60,000 nucleotides of DNA. Origin: Lingula anatina. Lineage: Eukaryota > Brachiopoda > Lingulata > Lingulida > Lingulidae. This document shows, in pieces, positions 12,121 to 22,981 of the stretch; the first letter of the stretch is position 1, and each line of letters opens with the position of its first letter. Both the position numbers and the translations under genes were made by a program. The notes under the pieces are model-generated. The model was given only the letters and a program-made list of their open reading frames with translations. It made no database searches and was not told the origin of the DNA. The stretch covers positions 72,698 to 132,697 of the forward strand of contig NW_019775417.1 in assembly GCF_001039355.2 (NCBI RefSeq), given 5' to 3'.

Positions 12121-12252
12121 AGACCTAAATATGGCGGACCTACATGAAAAGAAGGCCGTGAAATCCTTAAATGGTCTCTCAATGACATTCATGCAAAGAC
12201 TATTAAAGGATTACGCGGTTTTCTTTCATGTAGGTCTGCCATATTTAGGTCT
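12121..12252. mobile_element. Palindromic MITE-like hairpin
   Basis: Left arm AGACCTAAATATGGCGGACC continues to 'tacatgaaaagaa' and pairs with a right arm whose inverse is AGACCTAAATATGGCAGACC followed by 'tacatgaaag'. The imperfect stem is about 45-50 bp around a short unique centre. The CTAAATATGGC core is shared with the adjacent element at 11796-12036, so the two families are related. Target duplication is unclear. Confidence 0.6.
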
Positions 12253-14258
12253 CGGCCTTGCTACACCTCGGCTCTTCTCAATGTGAATGCTTTTTAAGTT
12301 GCATCAGTTTGGGCTTTCTGCGATGATCCCTTATCACTACTGTAGCTGTGCATCCTTTGTGTCTGCTGTTTACAGACAAACTGCACACAATGTAAAACTG
12401 ATTTTGTTCTTTCTCCCAGAGCTCAAGTACTATACAAATACTGACTGATTCATGGCATCTCAGACATAATTTGGTTGACAAAGGCAAGGTAGAAAGGTGC
12501 TTTCATTTTATATTAAATTTCCAATAAGTCCAATCAAAAGGTCATTGATGGCATGGAGAACAGAGCCCTCATCTTGCTTAAATTGCCTATGTTCACTTAA
12601 GACATAATGATGACTATTAAATCTGGGTTCTCTCTCTGTCCTTCAATATCCTTTTCAGTATTAACAATGCAACAAGGCTGAGGTTAAATCAAAGAAACAA
12701 ACTGAATCTAATGGTATTACGCATTAAATCTTGCAATCTGTTTCCCTAGGTTAAAGGTGATGTACTTTTTGTATTTAATTTAGAAAAACAAGGGAGGCAG
12801 GACATTTTTTTCTTTCTCATGCCATTCCTTTTACAATTACAATTTTGTATTACAACTGGTCTTTCAATGTGGTGTGTTATAACTTAAAGACAAATAAACT
12901 AAAGTTCAGATGCCAAAAGAACCTCAGATAAATGTTACAGATGTACTATTAGCAGCAAAAAAGTACATTTGAGAAAGTGACATGAATTGCCTTCTATGCA
13001 TAAAAGTGATCATGTCAACTGATTAAGCTGCTGTATATATTTAATGTGAAAAAAAAAAGAAAACTCAAGATCACAAGACCAACTTCAGCTTTGCAATGCA
13101 AATGAGCTTTTTCATCAATGAGATGTCCTACACACAGAGTCATTAAAATATAGCAAGGGCAGCCAGCCAAGCTTGGAAAAAAATCAAAGTCTAAATCCTT
13201 GTACAACCTCTGTGTATGGCCTTATCAGAATACAAAGCATGCTGCTTTCATTTTCATTTACCAATGATAAATGAGATGGAGCATGCTGCTTTCATTTTCA
13301 CCTGCCGAGGACAAACACAACCTATTGGCTTACGGGTTCATGGCTATGGAACTGAATCAAAACATGTCAGTGTTGCCTGCTGTGATTCACATGTATGTAT
13401 TGATACCTGAGGAGAACTTGGTCAGATGTAAAGAATTAAAAACACGAGTAACAAAACCAAGAACAAATTGGTTTTAATGGGAGATAGCTGTCAGCATAGA
13501 TATCAGTGCATCTATATGAACTTAGAATACCTTGATGTCTGGTTTGATATCTAGCTGATTTCTGACTTGCTCCTGCCCCCAGGGATTTCAGAATTTAATT
13601 TCTGAACGAAAGAAAAAAAATAGTCTGGCTTGTCTGTTTTGATTGGCAATTGTGGTACATTTTGGAAATATTGCATACCTGAAATGCATTACATTAGATG
13701 AATGAGTGAGAAAAACAGACATTTTTACCATTTCTCTAGCATATGCAATAGTTTAATCTTAACAATTTCAGTCTGCCTGGAAACAGTCTTAATTAAATGA
13801 AGTTGCACACTTGCAGGGTATAAGAGCCAACAGTATTTCTTAATTGAAAAATGATTTTTCAAAGAACTTACCAGAAGGGATAGCAATATTTCATATAAAA
13901 AAAGAAGTAGTGTCAGGCAAATACAGCCAGCTTATAACATAAGTTCTGGTACTTCCATACACAGATATCAATTATATGTAAAAGATTGCAGATGTTGAGA
14001 GCCAAAATACTCCATGAGATGATCACATTTTGGACACTTTTTAATTAAACCCAACGTTATTCTGAATGTCATACTCCGTGATTAATAACATTATAACAAA
14101 ATGCATTTATATTTTTCTTTATCACTTAGTTTATCACATAGACAGCACTGATATTTTATGGACTTATCTGACTGAAATCATAAGTCATCTTCAGGGTATA
14201 TCTGATCAGCTAAACGTATGTCTATGACATGTTAAAACAACATAATACAATGGATTCA
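12253..14258. other. Noncoding stretch, no supported gene
   Basis: AT-rich DNA with several short open frames that cannot be ranked. Around 13216-13477 two overlapping plus-strand frames are both open, one ending in a cysteine pair (ACCDSHVC), and a minus-strand frame is open at 13015-13206. A near-identical 20-bp phrase 'gcatgctgctttcattttca' occurs twice, at about 13239 and 13282. No frame has two convincing splice sites. Confidence 0.5.
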
Positions 14259-14366
14259 TTAGACCACGGTGGAAGTGAATAACAAAAGACTCAGACGTGG
14301 TGTAACTTGCATAACCGCACGTCTCGCATGAATGCGTTATAACCCGCTAATGGACCCGTGGTCTAA
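14259..14366. mobile_element. Short palindromic element, hairpin 1
   Basis: Ends TTAGACCACGG and CCGTGGTCTAA form an 11-bp perfect inverted repeat around a centre of about 86 bp that has its own partial symmetry. It has a clear transposon-like layout but no coding region. It abuts a second hairpin at 14370-14472. Confidence 0.55.
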
Positions 14367-14369
14367 ATA

Positions 14370-14472
14370 AGATAGATCCCTCATCAGTGAGGGTTATGTG
14401 ACATCCACTAGTGCTACGTACTCGTGAATGCCACATAACCTTCACTGACTCGGGGTCTATCTATTACTTACC
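14370..14472. mobile_element. Short palindromic element, hairpin 2
   Basis: The left arm starts AGATAGATCCC and runs through GTGAGGGTTATGTGACATCC. The right arm inverts to AGATAGACCCCGAGTCAGTG then 'aaggttatgtggcattcac'. Nearly the whole 103 bp can fold into one imperfect stem of about 45 bp with a small loop near 'gctacgtac'. Only 3 bp separate it from hairpin 1. Confidence 0.6.
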
Positions 14473-15600
14473 AGGCTAATGACAAATTGAAAAACACACT
14501 TTTCAAACAATTTCCTTAAACTTTTAATTGTCATCCCCATGTAATTTACCGTACCCTCATGTTGCCTCCATGTAAAAATGTGACCTCAAATTTCCTTCTT
14601 TTTGTTTGCTTTTTTTCAACTCATTCTTCACACAGACTTTTACTGCACTGTTTAATAGGCAGTACCATGATTTAATTGTGTACACAATGACAGCATTAGG
14701 TTATAGCAAGCAATGGTTTTTCTCTTTTTTTTACAGCAGTTGTAATCATCATCATTATTCATCAAATGAATGATGTAATCCCACAGCGCAAAGCTAACCT
14801 CAGCTTTTCAATTTCCTTACATCATTCATTCTCAGATTCTGTCCCAGGAATACGATTCTCCAACACAAAGCCAATCATCAACTTTTCTATTTCCTTGCAT
14901 TATTCATTTTCTATGGCTCTTTGACCAATTTGATTATTACAGTTTTTTTTTCTTTTGCTCTCATAATTTACAGACCAAATCATTTTAGGTCATTCTGAAA
15001 TAATTTGGTTTCAGGACTATTGCCATTTTCAGTGGTTCCTTATTTCCAGTTCCCCGCTATAACTCACTTTATACAGGATGGTTATTGCCATTTCGCTGAG
15101 AAGTTTTCATAACTTGGTTAATTTCTAGTTTTTTTCTGAATATTTAGCCAATTGGACTTTTTGATGGTCTGCTGACATTTGAGAACCTTTTTGGGTCATT
15201 TTCAGATAATCAGGTCCCAGTAGGGCACTGCTGTTTCTAATGGCTTTCAAAAGTCAGTCAATAATTTTCTAACCATTTTCAGAAAGCAAATCTATTTGCT
15301 GAATTCTTTGTAATGATTCTGGTAGACTCTTTCAATATTTAGTCCATCTATGCTTTAGCATTGCCAAAGATTAGTACTTTTTTTCCTTTTTTTTTTCATT
15401 GTTTCAATTGCCTGTACGCTTAAGGCTATATGGAAAAAGAAACCATCATGCTATACATATGTTCCTTTTATCAATTTTTAAAATTTTCTACTCATTCTTT
15501 CATATATTCATTTATTAATTTCAATATTCATTTTAACAAAATCCAGTAACTTTCAAATTACTTTCTTTACCATACTAAAGCACCCCGTATATCATAACTT
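14473..15600. other. AT-rich noncoding stretch
   Basis: No gene or dispersed element was identified. The region is T-rich with several runs of T, and two similar phrases containing 'caatttcctt' plus 'cattattcat' suggest an old degenerate duplication near 14750-14910. Confidence 0.5.
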
Positions 15601-15603
15601 AGT

Positions 15604-15837
15604 GGCACAGCACTACTGCAGGTGCCCTCATTGGTACTGGTGATTGTAAGGATCAAAGAATATCTCACAACTCAGGGTGTACCATGGAAACCTGGAGCTG
15701 TTACTGGCTGCTTCTATCTAGACACTTATCCATACCATATAAAAAAACTATTGCCCAGTCTCAATGGCAAAAACCATCAATACATTAGATCACATATCAA
15801 AACAGCTTCTGTTCACAGTCTCACTACTGGCTTGTAA
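15604..15837 (+). CDS. Unassigned open frame, possible exon or old repeat
   Basis: A plus-strand frame is open for about 78 codons from near 15604 to the stop at 15837, with no obvious ATG at its start. The peptide includes TQGVPWKPGAVTGCFYLDTY in the middle and is of mixed composition. A possible acceptor 'gcactactgcag' precedes GTGCCC at 15622, but its pyrimidine tract is poor and there is no internal donor that stands out. Length alone is only mildly unusual in a window of this size. It could be a terminal exon, a remnant of a mobile element, or chance. Confidence 0.2.
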   Translation, partial: GTALLQVPSLVLVIVRIKEYLTTQGVPWKPGAVTGCFYLDTYPYHIKKLLPSLNGKNHQYIRSHIKTASVHSLTTGL

Positions 15838-16122
15838 TATTCACAGCTTCTTTCACACCAAGACTGGAAGTTTTTTTATCTGGCCCTCAGACAGCAATTG
15901 ATCTTGACCTAACATTTTCAAAGAAACCTCTGTTGGAAAGTTTCTGGAGATAATTTGATCACCCCACTGGGACAGTCGAAGGTTTCAATCCCTGCGGTCT
16001 CACTGATTGTGGCATGTAAACATATAACCTTATGGGGTTCTCTACAATGATGTTTTTAGGAATTAATTCCAGATTATTTCAGACCACTCCCATCCACCAG
16101 AAAACTCGGGGTACCCTGGGCC

Positions 16123-16183
16123 ATAATATAATATAATATAATATAATATAATATAATATAATATAATATAATATAATATAATT
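16123..16183. repeat. (TAATA)n microsatellite
   Basis: About twelve uninterrupted copies of a 5-bp AT unit. It is a simple repeat, and the open frames across it are artefacts of the periodic sequence. Confidence 0.95.
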
Positions 16184-17079
16184 ATAATAATCAATGATTT
16201 TTGATAATTGGTTTGGTCCTGGATGTCAATATTTATAAATGTTACAAAATAAAACATTTATGATAATGTACATATTTATGATAATGTACATAATATCCTT
16301 GAAATAAGTATTTAAATAAGTGGTTAAGACCCAAAATACAGATAACCCCTGTACTGCCAATATTAGGGAACTCAACTCCAACTTCCCCCAAAAATAAGAA
16401 GAATATTTTTCTATAAAAATTGACAAAATCCATTATGAAATTCTAGGATTCATTGAACCACATACTATGTACATGTGTATCATTTCGTAAGGAACCTTTA
16501 CACCTGCAATTCTCCTGAAGAGGAGTCATTTTTTGAGACATAATGAGACATAAAAAAAAAAAAAACAACACTTTCCTTGGTCTCTCCGACCTTTATGAAA
16601 GTAATACAGCATGAGGTAAGTTCTTTACATCTAATAAAACATCAATTCACCTTTTTCCAAATTAATTCAGTGCCAATCCACGGTGAAGTATTATCAAGAA
16701 AAAAAAAACAAAAACACAGCATTACATATATGTTAAGTACTGCAACTTCAAACATTCATACTTATCAGCTTAGGTTGTTACAAATTTATGTGACATGAAT
16801 GTGTGTAGTCTCACACAGGGTGAATCAATTAATTCTTAATAAAAGCTACAGCATCAGATTAAGTGGAGACCTTTTAAGCTGCATGTACACAATATGATTG
16901 CAAAATTATTTTGCTCAAATGCTGTGTTACATTAAATACCACAACTCAGACTCAAGTGCTTATCAACTTCAATTGCAGCATGGTGTCTGGGTTGGATAAG
17001 TGGTACTTAAGGTTCTAAAAATATTGAGATACTTTCTGATACACATGTAGAACCTTCACTTTCTTCTCAACCAAACAAA

Positions 17080-17294
17080 GACTGCATTCCCACAGATTTT
17101 AGATCAATCTATCCCCATGGGGAGTCTCACTAGATTGCTGTCAGATAAGCTGTCTTAAATGTTTGTCCTGCCCACTAAAAGCTGTAAGGGGGTCATTAAC
17201 TTTTGTGCGCGGTCTGCTGACTGCAATTTAGTGTGAACCCCCAGGGAGTTAGGTCGATCCAGATAGAGCGATCTAAATCTGTGGGAATCCAGTC
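17080..17294. mobile_element. 215-bp Harbinger-like MITE, copy 1
   Basis: Termini GACTGCATTCCCACAGATTT and the inverse of 'aatctgtgggaatccagtc' form a TIR of about 30 bp including GATC-rich sequence. Flanks are AAA at 17077-17079 and 17295-17297, the 3-bp target duplication. If the outer G and C are counted with the flank, the duplication reads as 5 bp (CAAAG). The centre contains CTAAAAGCTGTAAG and GGGAGTTAGGTCGATC, shared with copies at 29652 and 43528. All three are exactly 215 bp. Confidence 0.85.
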
Positions 17295-17608
17295 AAAGTG
17301 ACTATCATCAGATTATTAGGCTGCTTTAACATTAAGTGGTATACCTAAGCCATATAGTCTGTATCAGCTGATTTTGACAGGCCCTTACATCAAGTTACAC
17401 AACAGGGTGTTTTATTTGAGTTCCTGTTTACAAGTTCTAGAATGGAATACAGCAACTAAATGAAAGGACACTTGCCTGCATGAAAAAACATGACCTGGTT
17501 TTCAGTTCAGACCCTCATGTGATACTAGAATAATACACTGTTATATATATATCTATTATTTATATCACATGAAGGTATGCTTTGATGATGTAAATCTTTT
17601 TCTGTTTA

Positions 17609-17641
<33 letters not shown>
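17609..17641. repeat. (AAT)n microsatellite
   Basis: About eleven copies of a trinucleotide AAT. Several (AT)n tracts lie nearby at about 17541-17550 and 17676-17690. Confidence 0.9.
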
Positions 17642-17643
<2 letters not shown>

Positions 17644-18527
17644 TTACCATTATTTATTCTGAAATTCTATTCAACTATATATATATATACTATATACTGA
17701 GTTTAAATTTAAAGCACGAGATGGGTTGGGACTAAAACCATGGGTATCGCAAGCGCCTACACTGGTGGTACAATAAATATACCACAGAAACTCTAATTAA
17801 GAAGATTTAACAAAAGTGCTACCAGTGCCAAAACCATTTCATACTACATGACCAGTGTCAAAAAATCAACTTGCCCAAAGTAAAAGTACAAATGCACACA
17901 ACTTCACTGGCCCGGCTTCAATTCTAAGAGCATTCGGCATAGAGCAAGCGACGTTAACCCATTAAGATCTGCAGGTGACAACATAATCCATCTCTACTTT
18001 TATAACGTAATACACCATTTCTTTCACCTACAGTCACGCACACTATATACAGCACTGTGACAGGTGCACTGGGTTGCATAATAAACTACCACTTAAGGGT
18101 ATAAAAAGATAAAGTTGCATCACCTTTGTGTCATTACAAGTCTATAGCTATCCAGGTGAGAAGAGACAAAGAGATAAATGCTATTTTTCATGCGATATTG
18201 ATAGAATGCTTTTTTTTAAAAGTGTGGTTTCCTGCAATTGCAGCTATCGTGAAGTTATGCAGAACTGACTTATAGTACAAGCAGTGACATGTACAGAAAT
18301 CATTACATATAGGTTGGCACTTTATTTGAACACAATTTAACAGTTTAACATTAAATCAAATTATTTTTCTCCCATTAGTTTTCAATGTATTGTTTGTCAT
18401 AGTATCAATATTTTAATTTTTTGATTTTGCTCACTTTAAGGTGGGCAAAATGTGCCATAAAAGGTTGGAGAAATAAGTTATTAAAAAATTGGCGCATTAC
18501 TAGACAATAATAGACCTGTTGATAAAT

Positions 18528-18680
18528 AGGCCTGTAGCCAGTCTTTTCAAAGGAGTGTGTGTGTGTGTGTGTGGGGGGGGGGGGGGGGTATTCTTTTTCT
18601 TCAAAAGTGGACCTTGGGCCTTTTCCCAGCAAAGAGTGTGGTGCGTTGGAACCCCCTGATATACCCCTGGCTACAGGCTT
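18528..18680. mobile_element. 153-bp inverted-repeat element ending AGGCCTGTAGCCAG
   Basis: The left end AGGCCTGTAGCCAG inverts to the right end CTGGCTACAGGCTT with one mismatch in 14. ATAAAT flanks both ends (18522-18527 and 18681-18686), a 6-bp direct duplication. The interior carries a (TG)n-G17 tract and the phrase 'gtggaccttgggccttttcc'. A diverged relative lies at about 33467-33622, and weaker similarity is seen at 28258-28420. The minus-strand open frame across it is therefore repeat-derived. Confidence 0.75.
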
Positions 18681-18686
18681 ATAAAT

Positions 18687-21337
18687 ACCTGAATTGAGGA
18701 AGATGCAATTTTCCATCTCAAAGTTTACACAATATTTTGGGCTAAGTTATTTTGTGTATCTATTTTGCTATGATTAGAAAGAAAAGTCAAATCCTCCCAT
18801 CATTTGTAATTCTGAATCAAAGTTTTCCTCACTGAGTAATGGCCACAGAACCCATGGAAACAAATCTGATGCCAGGTTCTCCCCTCTTAGGAAAAGTGGA
18901 GGGTGATTCAGGATGATTTGTTATCCTCAAGGTCTGGAGGAAGTCCATATATCAAACACCTTTGGCTATACATCACTGAAGCAATCACAGTATTAGTGGA
19001 TATACATCATAGAAGGCATGCACTGAGATGTCTGATGGAAATAAAAAAGAAACATTATGAATGTAACGTACTAACGTAACCCTTGCCTGGTAAGAGAGCA
19101 AAGTGGGATTTGCTATTTAAAGTCTCCTGAGCAAATCAATCTTTTATTTCTTCTTTCTTGAAAAGCCACTGGGGGTTAGTCAGAGGATTTGGGTTGATTT
19201 GAAAGAAATATGATTTAATAATTCTATGAACTGCGTGTTAGTAGTACAAGCACAGGATTCAATGGGTGGAAATAAATTAAGGTGCAAAATGCAGAGAGGA
19301 ATTAAAGTGCAGTACACTGTAAGATATGGTACGGAGATTTCAGTGATTGTTCTAGCTTAATATTATATTTGAGAGAGGGAGAGAAAATCTCTTTCATTAT
19401 TCATTATATTGTACTGCACCAAATGTACTCCGCTTTCTCAGATCAAGAAAAGAAGGCGAGGCATACCCCCCTCCCCCCATAAAAAAATTCTCCAGCCCAA
19501 ACCCACCATTTCAAAATTCAATCCAAAAAAGGAACTTACATCCTGAAGGCCCTGACACTAAAATACAGGTATTATTACTATAACTGTGCATGGTTTGTTG
19601 CTCTTATTCAATATATTTTTGGCAACTGACTGGGGCTGTCATCTGGGTCTTCTGGAAGACGGTCAGAAAATATCTGTGGATCCCCCCTGTCTGAGGTCAT
19701 AAACTACAATTAACAACTTCACATTGAAACTCATGTGTGCAGATACGTGGAGACAAATAACAGCTTGTCAGCATGTGATATGGAAAGTAGATCAGCCTGA
19801 AGACCAAAGTGTAAGCTGGACTTCACAACTCCACTTGTGTTGTAGTAAACAACCCATTAAAGAAATCAATATCAGATACTTGATCTGTTTTTGTTCAATT
19901 AACACCATCAGGTTAAGTGTATATACATGTCTTGCGCTGAAAACAAATGCACGCAACCTGGCTTAAAAGGTGCTCAGTTAGGATGCAATCTATTTTTAAT
20001 CCACCATACACACATGAAAAAAAATGAAAAAGAACTCAGGTGGGACAATCTTAAAGTTGGTTAATGAGCACAACAAATCCTAATTTTGAGGAAATCATTT
20101 GGGTAAGTGGGAAATATTTACAAGTGACCCCAGGCAAAAATGAATGCCATGGTTTCAAATCATCCACACTATGGATGTGATATCCCCCTGTAATAAAACT
20201 GGATAAAAAATTTAGACAGCAAAGCTTGCAAATATACATACACCAAAGGACAAAAAAAAAGTTTGGTGCTTATGAGGCAAATGTTGCCAAAATACATGTA
20301 TTATAACAAACAAACAAACAAACAAACACTTAATAAACCAATCATGATGATTTAAGCAAGGAACGTTTTTTAACCAAAAGAAGCTTCTCAGCTAAGCAAG
20401 AAATAATATAATATAATATGGTTTGGCAGTTATAGGAAGTAATATTTTGACAACAACAGTGACAGCAACAGTGACAGCAACAGTGACAACAAAATGATCA
20501 AAATATCAACAGGCACATGCAGTGCCTGTATAAAAACTACCAACACTGAAAAATATAACTACTCAAAAAACAAAAACAAAAAACAAACCCCAGAGAGTCA
20601 CCACTCATTATCCAACAGATCGATTTTGTCTGGCCTAACCAAACGTTACAGCCAAATCAACATGACTTCCTCAAGACTGGGTTCATCACTTCAATTCTCT
20701 TCACCAAATACTTAAATGCAACTGACAAAGTTTTTACATGATTTAGTCAACAGACTTCAGTTTTAGACACCCATAGACAAAAAAGATCTAAAAAAAGTCT
20801 GGATGTATTTATCTACTTATAACGTCTAATATTCTACTTCATAAGCAAATGATATATAATCATCAGAACACTTTTGTATGTTGGCGGGCACTTAAAGACC
20901 ATGCAGGAAAACACTTAAGGAAGTTTAAGGATAAATCTGTTCGTATTAAGTATACTTCAGGTTGCCAACATGACTATCACATACAAGATACCAGCAGGAC
21001 TCGTATTAAGGCACTTTTTAAACCGTTATTTCTGGCATTGCCTCAGCTTAGAGATGACAATAGCAATTTCATTGGCACAAAATACTCCACACACTGAAAC
21101 TGGATCCAATTTTGAATACTCAACTTAATATTAAATCAATTTCACTTTTTCTTCACTCAGTCTATTAAAATATCAGACAAATTTGACTATCAGATAACAA
21201 AATGATTCTAGTTTTCTTCTTTTATTCTCTTAAGGCACCAAGAGGCAAAATTGACTCTCAGACAGCAATGCATGTAGACCTCCAAGTTAACAGCCTAATT
21301 GTTTCATTAGGAAATAATTTTCTGAACCAAACAACCT
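18687..21337. other. Noncoding stretch with simple repeats
   Basis: No supported gene. It contains a (CAAA)n tract at about 20307-20336, a short (CAGTGACAGCAA)n repeat at 20457-20488, and a possible 18-nt micro-exon on the minus strand near 19543-19560 that is too short to judge. Scattered open frames at 19724, 20494 and 20849 look random. Confidence 0.5.
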
Positions 21338-21496
21338 TCACAACAGATGCCCAGAGTAACAATCACAACAATTACTCTTCCCATCTTCATTATCGTTAGG
21401 GTGAAAACAGTTGAAGTCTCCAGAGGCAAAGGAGACCAATTCTGCATTTACTGGGATTATCCTGCAGTCTCTTTGCTCCCTATAGAGATGATCCAT
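21338..21496 (-). CDS. Unrecognised small open frame with strong start context
   Basis: On the minus strand an ATG in the context CCCACCATGG, close to an ideal animal start, opens a 52-codon frame ending TGA at 21338. The peptide begins MDHLYREQRDCRIIPVNAEL, then contains SGDFNCFHP and a cysteine cluster CCDC near the end. The frame is also open upstream for about 18 codons (to a possible acceptor 'ttgttag'), so it could be an internal exon. GDFN recalls endonuclease/exonuclease/phosphatase folds, but no other part of that family is visible, so I do not assign it. GC content is higher than in the flanks. A possible donor GTAATTG within the frame is weak. Confidence 0.3.
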   Translation of the reverse strand: MDHLYREQRDCRIIPVNAELVSFASGDFNCFHPNDNEDGKSNCCDCYSGHLL

Positions 21497-21908
21497 GGTG
21501 GGTAATTTCGGTTCATTCACAAAGTACCAATCAGAGCACAAACAAATCTAACAATTATATAGTAATAATTATGAATTGGTTATATTATATTGATTGCAAT
21601 ACATCATACAGGTACATTGACCACGCTAGGAAACTTGTATTGGTGTTTTATTGCCATTTGTATAGGTGGTAATTTGATGGCTTTCAAACTTCTGTTTAAT
21701 ACTTACTTACACATACCAGAGCATGATTATAGCGAACCTTGCTTGGAGTGAGACTGATCCAAATGGTTACCATGTAAACAGCACACTATTTGTTGTACAT
21801 AATCAGATTATGCAAGTCTTGGACATATTCTCCTGCTGTGACATATTCTCCACTGGGACATGTCAGAGGCAGTTCTATGCCTTTAAGATGGTAATTCTAA
21901 CAGCATTC

Positions 21909-22063
21909 AGAACAGTGGACTAACTAGTCCGAGGTTCAAATATGGCCAACCCACTTGAATACTTCCTTACAGGGAATCTAATCAGTGTCTATTAGCGAAT
22001 TAGATGGCAAGCTTTGTAGCGGGTCGCCATTTTTGACCCTCAGACCAGTTAGTCCACTGTTCT
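21909..22063. mobile_element. 155-bp MITE with about 42-bp terminal inverted repeats
   Basis: Left end AGAACAGTGGACTAACTAGT and the inverse of the right end AGAACAGTGGACTAACTGGT match closely, then continue with GTC(C/T)GAGG(T/G)TCAAA(T/A)ATGGC. The centre is short and noncoding. No convincing target duplication is visible. The ATGGC(C/G)ACCC inner motif resembles the TATGGCCGACC of the element at 11796, and TAACTAGTCC is shared with 37732. Confidence 0.7.
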
Positions 22064-22941
22064 ATATGAAGTCCCTGTTTTCAAACTGACATAAGATTTA
22101 AACTGTTCACCTCAAAGCAATGCAGAGGAGCTGTACTGAATTTAGAAACAAGTTTTATTGGCTAATTTTTTAAATACTCAATCATGTAAAGGTTGCAATG
22201 TATTATTTATTCCATCTTTCCTTCCTTCCTCTGATACTACTTCCCTTTTTTCTGAGGAAATAGCAGGCAATATTGAGATCAGCTGGAAAAAAAAAGGAAA
22301 ATCCTCTCACATACTTAACAGTTATCCTATAAAACATAGCATGATATCTATTTGTTAATCATTGCTAAATAATCTCTTTAAAAGAGACAAAACAAAAAAC
22401 CTTTAATCTCAAGTACCAGTCATGATCAGTCTAAATGCATCAGTCCTCATCTTAGTGAAAGGATATAAGCTTTCTGAATCTATTGACATTTACGGTCTGC
22501 TTTGATTACAAGATCACACTGCAGAGTGGGATATTTTGCAGGCTTAAAATAATCTTGGCTTGTTTAACCAACACATTAAGGGCGTGTCTGATTGTCACTA
22601 CTTCAAAGAATCACGAAAGGAACAATGGAACAGCATCCGTAATATGACAGATTGATTACAAGGTGTTGAAAGAATGGATTTTATAGATTCTATCAGAGAG
22701 ACTATTAAGTTGTTTTTTGCATTGGACAATAAGGGTTTTAAAGTGATTGTTTTACAAGAGCCAAATAGTTCAAAGAAATCCTACTTTGCACTAAATATAT
22801 AATGTTTCCCCTTTTCCACACTGTGGGCATGCCATACCAAACATGGGAAATTCATGAGCTAAATTTATATGAATCATTATTTTGTTATATTTGTGTTACC
22901 TTCCGTCACTTTCACACATACATGTACATGCACGTGCATGT

Positions 22942-22981
<40 letters not shown>

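Noticed and set aside
12508-12655. Minus-strand open frame of about 45 codons ending SVLHAINDLLIGLIGNLI
   Set aside because: It reads like protein but has no ATG, no clear acceptor and no partner; such lengths occur by chance in this window.
18405-18716. 103-codon minus-strand frame
   Set aside because: Most of it is the 18528-18680 inverted-repeat element, including a TG/G tract translated as Pro/Thr/His.
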